From a virus, in the IMG/VR virus record IMGVR_UViG_3300032770_000042, positions 1 through 43,150 of that record: DNA of 43,150 nucleotides; one strand, 5' to 3'. Every line of letters begins with the position of its first letter. Positions within the stretch are counted from its first letter, which is position 1. This document shows positions 23,151 through 31,750 of this stretch, in pieces. The notes under the pieces are model-generated. The model saw only the letters and a program-made list of their open reading frames with translations, searched no databases and was not told the DNA's origin. Position numbers and translations under genes: made by a program.

Positions 23151-23179
23151 GCCAACGCCCTGCCGTCAACGCTCCCCCT

Positions 23180-23228
23180 GTTCAAAGTTCAGGGTTCAAC
23201 GGTTCGACGGTTCAACGGTTCAAGGTTC
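23180..23228. repeat. family A repeat (TTCAA tandem)
   Basis: GTTCAAAGTTCAGGGTTCAA continues as GGTTCGACGG units with a period of 7-8 bases, in the same orientation as all other family A copies. Confidence 0.9.
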
Positions 23229-23237
23229 GTCTTCCCC

Positions 23238-23687
23238 TCAAGTCGCCAGCACGCTCGCGCAGCAATACACCCGGATCGGCAGCTCATCCGCCCACACCCC
23301 GGCCTCATCCTGCGTCCGCCGCGGCGACGACGTAATGCACCCGTTCGGAAACACCGTCAGCAGCCGTCCCTGGGCATTCAGCGCCCCGGGCAAATCACTC
23401 ACCAAAAACGCTCCAAACACCGCGTCCACCAGCGCCACATCCGCCGGCGTCGGGTCCGTCCCATCCGCTTCCGTGGCGGCTGTCCCCTTCACCGAGATGA
23501 CCAGGTTCACCCAGAAATTCCCCGTCCCCTTCGGGTCCTCCTCCTCCGACCCGCCCTCCGCCGCGCAAATCACGCATGGCAAACTCTTCGTCGCCGCCGA
23601 CCGCCCGGCATACACCAGTGCCGGGTCCGCCGCCGGCCCGGCCAGGGCGACCGCCGCCAGCTCCAATTCATTCAGCAAAACCGCCAT
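23238..23687 (-). CDS. tail terminator / tail completion protein (gpU-like position)
   Basis: A 149-residue protein with strands FWVNLVISVKG and ELPIRVYCCASV around helical parts, as in tail terminators. It is followed in the operon by the tail tube gene. The assignment rests mainly on order and fold pattern. Confidence 0.6.
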   Translation of the reverse strand: MAVLLNELELAAVALAGPAADPALVYAGRSAATKSLPCVICAAEGGSEEEDPKGTGNFWVNLVISVKGTAATEADGTDPTPADVALVDAVFGAFLVSDLPGALNAQGRLLTVFPNGCITSSPRRTQDEAGVWADELPIRVYCCASVLAT

Positions 23688-23695
23688 GTCTTTCT

Positions 23696-23733
23696 TTCAC
23701 GCAACACGCAACACGCAACACGCAACACGCCTC
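23696..23733. repeat. heptamer repeat CACGCAA (family M)
   Basis: About five tandem copies of CACGCAA lie between two late genes. Confidence 0.92.
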
Positions 23734-24136
23734 ACTGGTAAAAATCCGCCGTCTGCACATTATTCGTCGTATCCGTCTCGATGCGCATCCACACCGTCGA
23801 ACTCCCCGACGGCATGATGAATAATGCATTCGTCGCGTTCGTCACCGAAAACTGGAACGACGCCAGCGTCACGAAATTCGAGCTATCGATCGAAATCTGG
23901 ACCTTCTTCGTGCACGCGTTCGTGCTCGTCAGCCCTCCATTCACAAACGTGAACTTCCCCGCCGGCCAGGCCACCACTCCCACCGCCCCCGTCGGGCTAT
24001 AAGCGTTCGTGTTATTCACCGTCACCAGCCCCGAAAAAATCAGCGCCGACCCCGCCTTCGCCAGGTACCCCGCCAGAAAAAGCACGCCCGCCGCCACGCT
24101 CAGTGCCGCCGCCACTACCAAATCGCGTCTGCTCAT
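23732..24136 (-). CDS. small membrane-anchored or exported late protein
   Basis: A 134-residue protein. MSRRDLVVAAALSVAAGVLF is a signal peptide or anchor; the rest is Thr/Asn-rich and beta-stranded (VQISIDSSNFVTLASFQFSV), ending TADFYQ. It lies among head-tail joining genes, an odd place for an exported protein. The function is unknown. Confidence 0.65.
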   Translation of the reverse strand: MSRRDLVVAAALSVAAGVLFLAGYLAKAGSALIFSGLVTVNNTNAYSPTGAVGVVAWPAGKFTFVNGGLTSTNACTKKVQISIDSSNFVTLASFQFSVTNATNALFIMPSGSSTVWMRIETDTTNNVQTADFYQ

Positions 24137-24142
24137 AATAAA

Positions 24143-24166
24143 ATTGGAAATCGGAAATTGGAAATG
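24143..24166. repeat. family E repeat
   Basis: AAATTGGAAATCGGAAATTGG lies between the exported protein and the next upstream gene. Confidence 0.85.
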
Positions 24167-24175
24167 TCCCTGGAG

Positions 24176-24805
24176 CTAGCGGGTTTTCACCCCCGCCTTC
24201 ACCGCCGTCTGTTTCATCTTCCGTTCGATATACGCCAGCATACTCTGCTTCTCGAACGCGATTGCTCGCCCCAGGGCCGCCACGCCCCGTTTCAGCGCCC
24301 CGCCCTTGTCCCAGCGCGACTGCGCCGTGTTGGCGATGATCGCCTTCGCTACCCAGCCCGGTCGCGCCGGCGTCGCCCAACCCTTATCGGCGCCCCGCGC
24401 TTTCACCGTCCGGTCCGCGCGCGGCGCCCCGCGCTTTTCCGCCAGCGGCTCGAGCCGCTTGATGGCCGGCAGCCAGCCCGCCCGCAAAAACGCCCGCGAC
24501 CGCAACCGCGCCGCCAACACCACCCGCACCGCCTTCTTCATCGCCGGGCCCCAGAGCCCTGGCTTCCCGGCCTGGCCCCGGCGCCAATTGATAATTCGCC
24601 ACAACCCGTAACCGCCCGTCTCCGCCAACAACGCCCGGATGCGTTCCGGCGGCGTCTTCGGCGTCTCCAGGACCGCCCGCCGCGCCACGTAAAACGCTTT
24701 CGTGTTCACGATCACCTCGGGGTCCCGTTTCGAAAACTCCCGGTAACGCCGCAATGTCCGCGCGAACCCCGCATCCCGCACCTTGAATGTGACCTGGCCT
24801 GGCAT
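24176..24805 (-). CDS. head-tail connector / minor tail protein (gpZ- or gp10-like)
   Basis: A 209-residue very basic protein. The N-terminus VTFKVRDAGFARTLRRYREF and the Lys/Arg-rich helical body resemble HK97 gp10 / lambda Z-type tail-completion proteins. It is located between the FII-like and tail terminator genes. Fold confirmation would need a profile search. Confidence 0.6.
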   Translation of the reverse strand: MPGQVTFKVRDAGFARTLRRYREFSKRDPEVIVNTKAFYVARRAVLETPKTPPERIRALLAETGGYGLWRIINWRRGQAGKPGLWGPAMKKAVRVVLAARLRSRAFLRAGWLPAIKRLEPLAEKRGAPRADRTVKARGADKGWATPARPGWVAKAIIANTAQSRWDKGGALKRGVAALGRAIAFEKQSMLAYIERKMKQTAVKAGVKTR

Positions 24806-24814
24806 TGGCGCCCT

Positions 24815-24861
24815 TTTGAAATCTCAAATCTCAAATCGCAAATCTGAAATCCAAAATTCAG
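24815..24861. repeat. family E repeat reaching a stop codon
   Basis: AAATCTCAAATCTCAAATCG units run up to the stop codon (24858-24860) of the upstream head-completion gene. Confidence 0.88.
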
Positions 24862-25172
24862 ATCCCCTGGTCCGCGTCCACCCCCACAATCTTCACCCAG
24901 GCCCCGTCCGCGCTCGGCTCCAGGTGCGCCACCCGGTACGTGTGGCCCCGATACGTGAACGACTGCCGCAACCCCGGCCCCGGCTCCGGCAGTACAGACG
25001 TCCGCACATTCAGCGCAATCGTCCATTCGGGCGCGAACCCGCCCTCCCCCAGCACCTTCAGCTCGTCATTCTTCCCCGGGCTGCACGGATAATTCTTCCC
25101 GGCCCAGCAAAACGTCGGCCCCCCCAGCGCCCGCTCCATGGTTTTCAGCCCCCGCTCCGCCTCTTTTGCCAC
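24858..25172 (-). CDS. head-tail attachment protein (lambda FII-like)
   Basis: A 104-residue protein if begun at GTG 25172; a TTG three codons upstream lies in a repeat, and an ATG at 25139 is also possible. An N-terminal helix is followed by a beta-barrel-like pattern (FCWAGKNYPC, LNVRTSVLPEPGPGL, SFTYRGHTYRVAHL), as in FII-type neck proteins. The position after the capsid genes fits. Confidence 0.65.
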   Translation of the reverse strand: MAKEAERGLKTMERALGGPTFCWAGKNYPCSPGKNDELKVLGEGGFAPEWTIALNVRTSVLPEPGPGLRQSFTYRGHTYRVAHLEPSADGAWVKIVGVDADQGI

Positions 25173-25174
25173 CA

Positions 25175-25244
25175 GGTTCAAAGTTCAACGGTTCAACGGT
25201 TCAGGGTTCAAGGTTCCGCGCTTCAACCCTTCAACGCTTCAACG
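25175..25244. repeat. family A repeat supplying a stop codon
   Basis: TTCAAAGTTCAACGGTTCAA units continue as CTTCAACCC/CTTCAACG. The stop codon of the upstream exported protein (25239-25241) is formed by a unit read on the minus strand (TTGAAG). Confidence 0.85.
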
Positions 25245-25952
25245 CGGCCCTATGGCCATCCACTGGAACCACCCATTCGTCACCGCGCTCCCAATGACCG
25301 CGTTCGTCGCCGACACACTCAACAGCGCCGCCTTCGAATTCGTGCTCGTATTGAACAGGACCGCCGGCGGCGACGCGAAACTCGGGGCAAACGCCAGCGT
25401 CGCCGTGGTCGCAATATTGGTGCTATAGGTCACCGTCCCCCAGCCCGCGGACAACGTAATCGCCGGCGCCAGGTTCGTAGCGGCCGTCAAGGTCAGCGCC
25501 GTGCTCGAGCTGAACGCCGCCGTCAGCCCGGCCACCGGATAATTCGTGAGAGCCACCAACAGGTTGGTCGCCGAGGTCGCCGTCGAATTCGTCGCCGGAA
25601 TCTGCGTCGCCGCGTTCACGATATTCGTGGACCACGTCCATGTCATCAGCGCGATCCCATCCAGGAGGATGGTCTGCCCGTTGGTCGGCGTCGCCGTCAC
25701 CGTCACCGTCGCCGTGATCGAGAAATCATTCGACACACTCCCCCCCTGCAGCGCCGACAACAGCCCAAGCTGTTTATTCGACAACGTCCACCGCGCGTAC
25801 TCATCCTGGAGGATCGAGGTCGTATCCAGCGACACCGTCGCCCCATTCCGAAACCGCTCCGTCACCCCCGACTTATCCTGCCCGCGCGCCAAACCCGTCA
25901 GCATCACTCCCAGCATTCCCATCACTCCCACCACTCCCAAAAAACGTTTCAT
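25239..25952 (-). CDS. exported Thr/Asn/Ala-rich late protein
   Basis: A 237-residue protein. MKRFLGVVGVMGMLGVMLTGLARGQ is a signal peptide with a cleavage-like ARGQ, preceded by AAGGA for ribosome binding. The mature part is Thr/Ser/Asn-rich and beta-like. It lies two genes after the major capsid. It may be a decoration or envelope protein. No family is recognised. Confidence 0.7.
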   Translation of the reverse strand: MKRFLGVVGVMGMLGVMLTGLARGQDKSGVTERFRNGATVSLDTTSILQDEYARWTLSNKQLGLLSALQGGSVSNDFSITATVTVTATPTNGQTILLDGIALMTWTWSTNIVNAATQIPATNSTATSATNLLVALTNYPVAGLTAAFSSSTALTLTAATNLAPAITLSAGWGTVTYSTNIATTATLAFAPSFASPPAVLFNTSTNSKAALLSVSATNAVIGSAVTNGWFQWMAIGPR

Positions 25953-25967
25953 GCCGTTCCTTTTTCT

Positions 25968-26036
25968 CTTCAAAGTTCGAAGTTCAATGGTTCAAGGTTC
26001 AAGGTTCGTCTTCCTTGCGCCCTTGCGCTATCTCCC
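25968..26036. repeat. repeats A and I
   Basis: Family A (25968-26007) is followed by family I (CTTGCGCCCTTGCGC). The family I unit supplies the TAG stop (26028-26030) of the upstream gene. Confidence 0.82.
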
Positions 26037-26453
26037 CCCCAGGTAAGTCACCGTCACATTCACATTTGTCGTCGCCCCCGCCACCCGGGCCCGGAACCAG
26101 CTCCACTTCCCCGTGAGCGTCACCTCCGCGAAATTGGCATTCGTGAAACTGTTCGTGCTCCACTCCACCCAGTTCACGTTATCCAGGCTCCGCCCCAGAT
26201 ACACCGTGTTCGTCGGGCCCACGCTGTTGTTCGTCAGCCCATTCACCACCCAAAACGTGTGATACGTGCTCTTCTCGAGAAACACGCCCGTCCCCGTCAC
26301 ATTCGTGCTCGCCTGCAGCACCGTCGCATTCACCGTCCCCGCCTCCTGGGCCAGGGGGAAATCCGTCCCCTGTGCCCGATGCAGCAACGCCACCGCCGTC
26401 AGCACCGCCAACCCCAGCAGCAGCCCCCAAGTCCGATTCTTCACGTCGTTCAT
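26028..26453 (-). CDS. exported or membrane-anchored late protein
   Basis: A 141-residue protein beginning MNDVKNRTWGLLLGLAVLTAVALL, a signal or anchor. The mature part has Trp-rich beta strands (RSLDNVNWVEWSTNSF, GKWSWFRARVAG), resembling the C-terminal strands of host-type extracellular proteins. It lies next to the capsid decoration candidate. The function is unknown. Confidence 0.68.
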   Translation of the reverse strand: MNDVKNRTWGLLLGLAVLTAVALLHRAQGTDFPLAQEAGTVNATVLQASTNVTGTGVFLEKSTYHTFWVVNGLTNNSVGPTNTVYLGRSLDNVNWVEWSTNSFTNANFAEVTLTGKWSWFRARVAGATTNVNVTVTYLGGR

Positions 26454-26477
26454 AAAATCAGTCCGTCTGGTCCCTTC

Positions 26478-26516
26478 CCCCATCCGTGTCCATCCGTGTT
26501 CATCCGCGGTTAAAAC
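26478..26516. repeat. family K repeat (CATCCGTGTC)
   Basis: Three units of a 10-bp period (CATCCGTGTC, CATCCGTGTT, CATCCGCGG) end in TTAAAA. Confidence 0.9.
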
Positions 26517-26577
26517 GAAAGAGGCCGGCCAGCGTTGGGCCGGCCGGCCTCGGGAGGTGAACAGGAAGGCAAATTCG

Positions 26578-26982
26578 TTAAACCAAAATCGACGCCGTCG
26601 CGCTCACCGCCGAGCAATCGTCCGCGGTCGCAATCGCGTGAAACGCGATATACCGCTTCGTCCCCGGCGGCAGCTTGTACCGCTTCACCAGTGCCACACT
26701 GCCCGTCACGGCCACCCCGGGCACATCCACCTCGATCAACGGCGTGGTCACCGCCAGGGCGCCCGAGGTATCCCCGTGATAAAGCTGGATTTGGAGGTTG
26801 TTCACCGTCGTATGGCCCGCAATCGCCGGCACCGAAATCTCGATCTCGATTTCCTCCGGGTTAAACGGCCCGCTGCCGATGTCCAACACCCCCGACGTGT
26901 TGTTCGTTGCATTCGGTAGCGCCCAGGTCACCGAGAGCTGGTTGTCCCGCAACAGCCGGGAATTCATCACTTGTGTCGCCAT
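26578..26982 (-). CDS. capsid-associated / decoration protein candidate
   Basis: A 134-residue beta-rich protein (EEIEIEISVPAI, LQIQLYHGDTSGAL, KRYIAFHAIATADD) directly after the major capsid gene, where decoration proteins are often coded. It has no signal peptide, unlike its neighbours. Confidence 0.6.
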   Translation of the reverse strand: MATQVMNSRLLRDNQLSVTWALPNATNNTSGVLDIGSGPFNPEEIEIEISVPAIAGHTTVNNLQIQLYHGDTSGALAVTTPLIEVDVPGVAVTGSVALVKRYKLPPGTKRYIAFHAIATADDCSAVSATASILV

Positions 26983-26997
26983 AAAATTTGTTCCGTT

Positions 26998-27062
26998 ATC
27001 GGAGCGCCGGCTTCAGCCGGCTTTGACTTTGTTTCTCTGCTCTCTCTGTGCCTCGGTGGTTA
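26998..27062. repeat. repeats G and B between capsid and decoration genes
   Basis: GGAGCGCCGGCTTCAGCCGG (hairpin, family G, 26998-27024) is followed by a family B unit that reaches the capsid gene's TAA (27060-27062). Confidence 0.88.
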
Positions 27063-28046
27063 ATACGCAGTGCCGGCCGCCGTCGCCGTTTCCGTCGAGG
27101 AAATCGAATCCGTCACGTGCAACGGAATCCCATTGCTTTCCGTCGGCAATGCCGCGAACCGCAGCGCGTCGGCCGCCGTAATCGCGCTCCCGCCCGTGCT
27201 CGAATACACCGGCGTCCGCGAAAGCTGCAGGTTGAGCCTCTGGGCCCTGGTGCAGAACAAATGCGTCGGAACGACGCCCACCGGGAACAGCGCCAGGGCC
27301 TGCGCCACCAGCGCATCCGTCAGCCCGGTGTTGTTGGCCGTCCCATACGCCACCAGGTTCTTGATCCGGCAAGCCGACTTCGTGTAGTTGAACGACAGCC
27401 CGACAAACCCCGACAAATTGTTCACGAACGCGCGGTATTGCGAATTCGTCGAGACGATGTACTGCGGCATCCACTGCTTGAGCTGCAGCCCCTGGTTCTT
27501 GCCGTAGATGAACTCGCAGCAATCCGGCTGATTCACCACCAGCCAGGCCGACGTGGTCGTCGCCCCCAGGGCGCCCGTCGCATTGGCCATCACTTCCATC
27601 GTCGCCGGGTCATACAGATAGGTCAGGCCCGGGAAACCGAAATCCGTTTTCGAGGGGTTGCCGTAATAGACCTGGTTGCCCAGGGCGATGAGCTTCTGCT
27701 TGGCGATGCCCACCGCCTCATTGGCCAGCACCCAGTCCGCGCCGAACTCGGACGCATCGAGGACCATCTCGTCCACGCGCATCTGGCCATCGAGGAAGAA
27801 GCATTGATTGACCCGCTGGTCCCAGCGCGAGGCCGCCACGGCGCTGCCCGTATTGGCCGCGCGGAACCCAGGCGCCGACGGCAAGGCGGTCCGCACCAGG
27901 CCTTTATAGGTGGTGCCCTTGATCGGCCGGCCGCCGATCACCTCGGCCTCCGGTGCGAACGTCCGCACTTCCTCGATCACCCCCACCGCCTGGTCCGTCC
28001 CGTTCTGCTTGCTGATATCCAGCAACGTTAAAAATGTGTCAGCCAT
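27060..28046 (-). CDS. major capsid protein
   Basis: A 328-residue protein. The start TFLTLLDISKQNGTDQAVGVIEEV and the segment TTYKGLVRTALPSAPGFRAAN match a family of HK97-fold capsid proteins found in environmental siphoviruses. It lies after the protease and scaffold-like genes, as expected for head morphogenesis. No cleavage site for a delta domain is obvious. Confidence 0.85.
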   Translation of the reverse strand: MADTFLTLLDISKQNGTDQAVGVIEEVRTFAPEAEVIGGRPIKGTTYKGLVRTALPSAPGFRAANTGSAVAASRWDQRVNQCFFLDGQMRVDEMVLDASEFGADWVLANEAVGIAKQKLIALGNQVYYGNPSKTDFGFPGLTYLYDPATMEVMANATGALGATTTSAWLVVNQPDCCEFIYGKNQGLQLKQWMPQYIVSTNSQYRAFVNNLSGFVGLSFNYTKSACRIKNLVAYGTANNTGLTDALVAQALALFPVGVVPTHLFCTRAQRLNLQLSRTPVYSSTGGSAITAADALRFAALPTESNGIPLHVTDSISSTETATAAGTAY

Positions 28047-28055
28047 AAAATCTTT

Positions 28056-28116
28056 TGGGGAGCGCCGGCTTCAGCCGGCTTCGTGAGAATTCGCTGCTTG
28101 GCGCCTTTGCGTTAGT
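28056..28116. repeat. repeats G and I
   Basis: A family G hairpin (28056-28080) is followed by a family I unit (GGCGCCTTTGCGTTAG) that supplies the TAA stop of the upstream coiled-coil gene. Confidence 0.82.
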
Positions 28117-28573
28117 TCTTCGGAACGTAGCCGGCCGCCTCCAGGTCCTTCGAAGCCGCCGCCCGGATCCGCGCCATGCCCTTGAGTCCGGTGCTCGGCG
28201 CCTTGGCCGTGGCCGGCACGGCCGTGGCCGGGGGCGCACCCGCCGCCGCGGCGATCTCCGCCGCCTTGCGCGCCGCGATGGCGCCCACGCTCGCCTTCGT
28301 CTCGGCGAGTTCCTGGGTGAGCTTGGACACCTGCCCCTCGAGGGCAGTCTTCTCGCCCGTCAGCGAGGAAATCGAGGCCTTGGCCGTGACTAGGTCCGCT
28401 TTGACCTGGGCCAGCTCGGCCACCACGCGGGAATGTTCCTTTTCCAACTCGGAGGCATTCTCCGCGCTAGCGGAGCCCGCCTGGGCGAGCTGGGACTTGA
28501 GAGATTCGTTTTCCTGGGTGAGCCGATCAATCTCGGCATTTGCCTTGCCAATGTTCCAAATCTTAAGCGCCAT
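28112..28573 (-). CDS. coiled-coil protein, scaffold candidate
   Basis: A 153-residue protein. Residues 10-95 are a long heptad coiled coil (KANAEIDRLTQENESLKSQL), followed by an Ala/Pro linker and a small basic end (GMARIRAAASKDLEAAGYVPKN). It lies between protease and capsid, where scaffolds such as lambda Nu3 are found. Confidence 0.65.
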   Translation of the reverse strand: MALKIWNIGKANAEIDRLTQENESLKSQLAQAGSASAENASELEKEHSRVVAELAQVKADLVTAKASISSLTGEKTALEGQVSKLTQELAETKASVGAIAARKAAEIAAAAGAPPATAVPATAKAPSTGLKGMARIRAAASKDLEAAGYVPKN

Positions 28574-28604
28574 TCACCCCTTGCCCCGCCGTCAACGCCA
28601 CCCC

Positions 28605-28648
28605 TGTTCAAAGTTCAAAGTTCAAGGTTCAACAGTTCAACAGTTCGG
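28605..28648. repeat. family A repeat
   Basis: GTTCAAAGTTCAAAGTTCAAGG and further units fill the gap before the exported gene. Confidence 0.9.
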
Positions 28649-28657
28649 CTCCCTGTC

Positions 28658-28939
28658 TCACATCCCCCCATTGGTGACGCTCGCCCGATAAAACCCCCGC
28701 GCCCCGTTCCGGCCCAAAACCACATTCGTTCGCGCCAATGGCAGATTCGTCGCCACCGCCCACACCTGCAGGTTCGAGCTCGAGTACACGACCAGGTGCC
28801 ACCGATTCGTCTGCGTCCAATTCCCCGTCGGCTGCCAGCCCAACTCAATCCATGGCGCCGGCGTCCCCTTTTGCCCTTGCGTCAGCCACATCGCCGCCGC
28901 CGCCCCCGCCGCCATTGCGCCCGTCACCAATCGCTTCAC
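28658..28939 (-). CDS. small exported late protein
   Basis: A 93-residue protein starting at GTG. MKRLVTGAMAAGAAAAMWLTQGQ is a signal peptide or anchor. The rest is Trp/Asn-rich (HLVVYSSSNLQVWAVATN) and ends GFYRASVTNG, as in host-type extracellular proteins. It lies between protease and scaffold candidates. The function is unknown. Confidence 0.62.
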   Translation of the reverse strand: MKRLVTGAMAAGAAAAMWLTQGQKGTPAPWIELGWQPTGNWTQTNRWHLVVYSSSNLQVWAVATNLPLARTNVVLGRNGARGFYRASVTNGGM

Positions 28940-28969
28940 ACCCGGGCCCGCGCGTCACCGCTCCCCTCC

Positions 28970-29063
28970 CCGTTCAAAGTTCAAAGTTCAAGGGTTCAAT
29001 AGTTCAACCGTTCGTCTTTTCCCTTGCGCCAGCCCTAGTGGTGCCGGCATTCCTGCCGGCATA
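28970..29063. repeat. repeats A, I and C
   Basis: Family A (28970-29012), a short family I remnant, and a family C palindrome (29035-29062) fill the gap before the protease gene. Confidence 0.88.
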
Positions 29064-29084
29064 GGCCGCGCCCTTAGCGTGAGG

Positions 29085-29915
29085 CTAATCCTGCCGCCAA
29101 TCCTCGATCACCTCATCCAGCCCCTCCACCAACCCGTCGCACAGCCCGATATCCATCGCGTGGCGGCCGTCGAAAATCTGCCCCTGCATAAACTCCTCGG
29201 CCACTTCCCGCCGGTAATTCACCGCCTCTTTGAACTGCCCATAAATCTGGTCCACGTCCGCCTGGACCAGGGCCTTCTCCTCCGGCGTGAGCCGTTTCCA
29301 GTACGCTCCCATCGTCTTATACTTGCCGGCCGAGACCTCCTGGATATTGACCCCGTCATTTTCCATCTGCCGGCTGATGTCGAGGTAAGCGCACCACACC
29401 CCAATCGAGCCCACGCTCGAGGACCCGGTCGCGTAGAAATGCTGGCACTGCGTCGCCAGCCACAGCGCTCCCGAGCAGCACTCCGAATCCGTCACCGCAA
29501 TCGTTTTCTTGCTCACTACCGACCCAATCCGGCCGGCCAGCTCGGGAATCCCGGTCACCGCTCCGCCCGGGCTTCGGAAATCGAAAACCAACCGCTCCAC
29601 CGATCGGTCCCGCAACGCCATGTCCATCATCTTATGGACCGCATCCAAGCCGCACCCGCAACTCGATGCCGGGATATCGCTCGCGTGCGGCACCAGTGTG
29701 CCGTGAACCGGAATGACCGCCGTCGCTTCATACACGACGTACTCCCCGTCCTCGAGCTCGTCAGGGTCTTCCTCATCCTCGTCGTCGCTCCGGACCCCGG
29801 GCCCGGCGCCGGCCATCCGGCTCTCGAGCACGCGCACCATCGCCGCGTGTTGCGCCCGCGTCACCAGCAACGGCTCATAAAACAGCTTGGCGATAACATG
29901 TGGATAACTCTTCAT
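29085..29915 (-). CDS. S49-family capsid maturation protease (lambda gpC-like)
   Basis: A 276-residue protein with the ClpP/SppA fold: FDFRSPGGAVTG, then DSECCSGALWLATQC with the probable nucleophilic Ser, SSVGSIGV, and GKYKTMGAYW with the probable catalytic Lys. The N-terminal 70 residues include an acidic stretch (DDEDEEDPDELEDGE). It would process head proteins. It is coupled to the portal by ATGA. Confidence 0.88.
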   Translation of the reverse strand: MKSYPHVIAKLFYEPLLVTRAQHAAMVRVLESRMAGAGPGVRSDDEDEEDPDELEDGEYVVYEATAVIPVHGTLVPHASDIPASSCGCGLDAVHKMMDMALRDRSVERLVFDFRSPGGAVTGIPELAGRIGSVVSKKTIAVTDSECCSGALWLATQCQHFYATGSSSVGSIGVWCAYLDISRQMENDGVNIQEVSAGKYKTMGAYWKRLTPEEKALVQADVDQIYGQFKEAVNYRREVAEEFMQGQIFDGRHAMDIGLCDGLVEGLDEVIEDWRQD

Positions 29916-31750
29916 AAGCGCCTCACCCCTTTAGTCCCTTTCGTCCCTTTAGTCCCTTCCCGACCGGAGCTTGGTGTTTGGTCTTTGGTGTTTGTTTCCT
30001 GCGGTTCCTCCCCCACCTCCTCCTGCTCCTTGTAAGTGAAGGTCGCCGTCCCAATCTTCCCGAGCTCGAGCAACGCCTCCTGAATCGAAATCCCAAACTC
30101 ATCCGCCAACTTCTTGGCCCGCGTCAGCTTGTCCCGCACCTCAATTTCCCGCTGGTCCCGCTTCAGCCGCCAATCCCCGTTCCGTTTCTTCTCGATGTCC
30201 TCGAGCGTGGACCAGCCCGACTCGAACTCCATCAAATCCGTCTGCGCTTCGTAACGCCGGTCGGCCGTGATATCCGGCGGCCCTTGATAGTGAAGCTTGT
30301 ACCACTCCGCATCGAACGGCAGTTCCCCGGTCGCCATCGCGCCCCTAGCCAGGCCGTAACAATCCACGCGTCGCATCGCCTTGCGCGGCACCCGCCGGCG
30401 CTTGCGCAACACCCGGTTCACCTTATCCACGATCACCCGCAGCGGCGCCCCGCCCACGTGCTGCGGGTCCAGCGAAAAGAACATGTCCCACTCACTGCCG
30501 CGGAACGCATCCCGAATCGTCGTTTCGAAAAACGTGTGCGAATTCTCCCCCGGCCGGTTCCAATCAAACGGCGTGAGCTTGCACCCCTGCCTCGCTTTGA
30601 AAATGGAGTAGGTCCCGCCCTCCGCCTTGACCCTATCCGACTGCAGCCGCTGTTGCGGCACCACGTTCCCCTGGGAATCTTTGACCGGCAGCCCGTCGCT
30701 CCCGAGGACCAGCTCCGAATACTGCGCCGGCGACACAAGCTGTTTAGCCGCATCCAGGTCCCCCGTTTCGTTCTCCTCGATGATAGTTCGGCTGGAGAAT
30801 AACTTTTGCGCAACCAACTCAAACCGCTTCCGCTCCGCCGCATCCTCCCAGTCGAAAACGCTCGATGCCAGCAGCGAGATCCCGCGCAACTGCCCCGGAA
30901 AAACCGGCAAAAACGACAGAAACATCGACCTCGCCGAAATGTCCCTGTAAGTGGACGAGACCACCGGATCGTCATACACCCGGTAAGCAATCGCCCGCGC
31001 CTGGTCATCCACGATGACCCCATCAATGATCGGCGCCTCCCACTCCACCGCCGCCGCCACCCTCCACGGCACCGCCGCATCAATCAACTTGTCATCAATG
31101 AACAGCGAGCTAGTCCCACCTTGTGTCCCTTGTGTCCCTTCCGTCCCTTGCGGGCTTTGGACTTTGGACTTTGGACTTTGGCCCCCGCCCCCGTTCGGCA
31201 CATACCGCACCTTGCACGCCCCTCCCGTCTGGTACCTACTCCCAATCCTATGACTAGGAATAATCTGTATCCTAGGATTCCCCTGCCCATCCTCGGTGAG
31301 CAACGTCCCCATCTCCCCATCCACTAACCAGGAGATGATTAGTAGTTCCCTATAAGTCTCCGCATCATACGGCGGCCCAGCCAGGTCCAGCACCTGGTGC
31401 CATTCCTCGAGCCACGCGCAAGCCAGGTCACCCCACTCCTTATTTTTCCCGCCGAACCGTGGCGTAAACGTATCCACCGCCAGAGTTGCCTGCTCCAGCA
31501 CCATCCCCATCAACGCCGGATACTTCCAGAAAATGACGCGCGCCATCGAAAGCAGCAGCCTCCGTCCCTGGACCGAAATTGTCCGGTGAATATCATAGTC
31601 AACCAGGGTGGTTTGCTGCCTATCCGGCGACGGCGTCGCCGCCTCAATCAGCGTATTATTGAAGCCGTAAGTGACCCCGCCATTAATCGTCTTAAACGGC
31701 AACTCCGCCCGTTCCAGCGCCAAATCCACCGACGACTTAATCGCGCTCAT
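29912..31750 (-). CDS. portal protein (lambda gpB-like) with repeat-derived insertion
   Basis: A 612-residue portal of the Phage_portal_2 type, forming the ring through which DNA enters the head. IIPSHRIGS and later DGVIVDDQARAIAYRVYDD are family-typical. Between them, residues about 191-212 (QSPKSKVQSPQGTEGTQG) are translated from repeat arrays D and F (31115-31180, 66 bases, exactly 22 codons). The last 35 residues (TKDQTPSSGREGTKGTKGTK) also derive from repeats, yet the ATGA coupling with the protease is kept. It was started at MSAIKSS. Confidence 0.88.
   Translation of the reverse strand: MSAIKSSVDLALERAELPFKTINGGVTYGFNNTLIEAATPSPDRQQTTLVDYDIHRTISVQGRRLLLSMARVIFWKYPALMGMVLEQATLAVDTFTPRFGGKNKEWGDLACAWLEEWHQVLDLAGPPYDAETYRELLIISWLVDGEMGTLLTEDGQGNPRIQIIPSHRIGSRYQTGGACKVRYVPNGGGGQSPKSKVQSPQGTEGTQGTQGGTSSLFIDDKLIDAAVPWRVAAAVEWEAPIIDGVIVDDQARAIAYRVYDDPVVSSTYRDISARSMFLSFLPVFPGQLRGISLLASSVFDWEDAAERKRFELVAQKLFSSRTIIEENETGDLDAAKQLVSPAQYSELVLGSDGLPVKDSQGNVVPQQRLQSDRVKAEGGTYSIFKARQGCKLTPFDWNRPGENSHTFFETTIRDAFRGSEWDMFFSLDPQHVGGAPLRVIVDKVNRVLRKRRRVPRKAMRRVDCYGLARGAMATGELPFDAEWYKLHYQGPPDITADRRYEAQTDLMEFESGWSTLEDIEKKRNGDWRLKRDQREIEVRDKLTRAKKLADEFGISIQEALLELGKIGTATFTYKEQEEVGEEPQETNTKDQTPSSGREGTKGTKGTKGVRRL
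29926..29996. repeat. repeats F and D forming the portal C-terminus
   Basis: GTCCCTTTCGTCCCTTTAGT (family F) and a TTTGGTCTTTGGTGTTTG array (family D variant) are read in frame as the end of the portal. Confidence 0.85.
31115..31180. repeat. repeats F and D inside the portal gene
   Basis: GTCCCTTGTGTCCCTTCCGT units and GGACTTTGGACTTTGG units make an in-frame 66-base insert. Confidence 0.9.

Noticed and set aside
24783-26513. 576-residue Arg/His-rich plus-strand frame
   Set aside because: It is antisense to four late genes and has the Arg/His/Pro composition of a GC-rich shadow frame.
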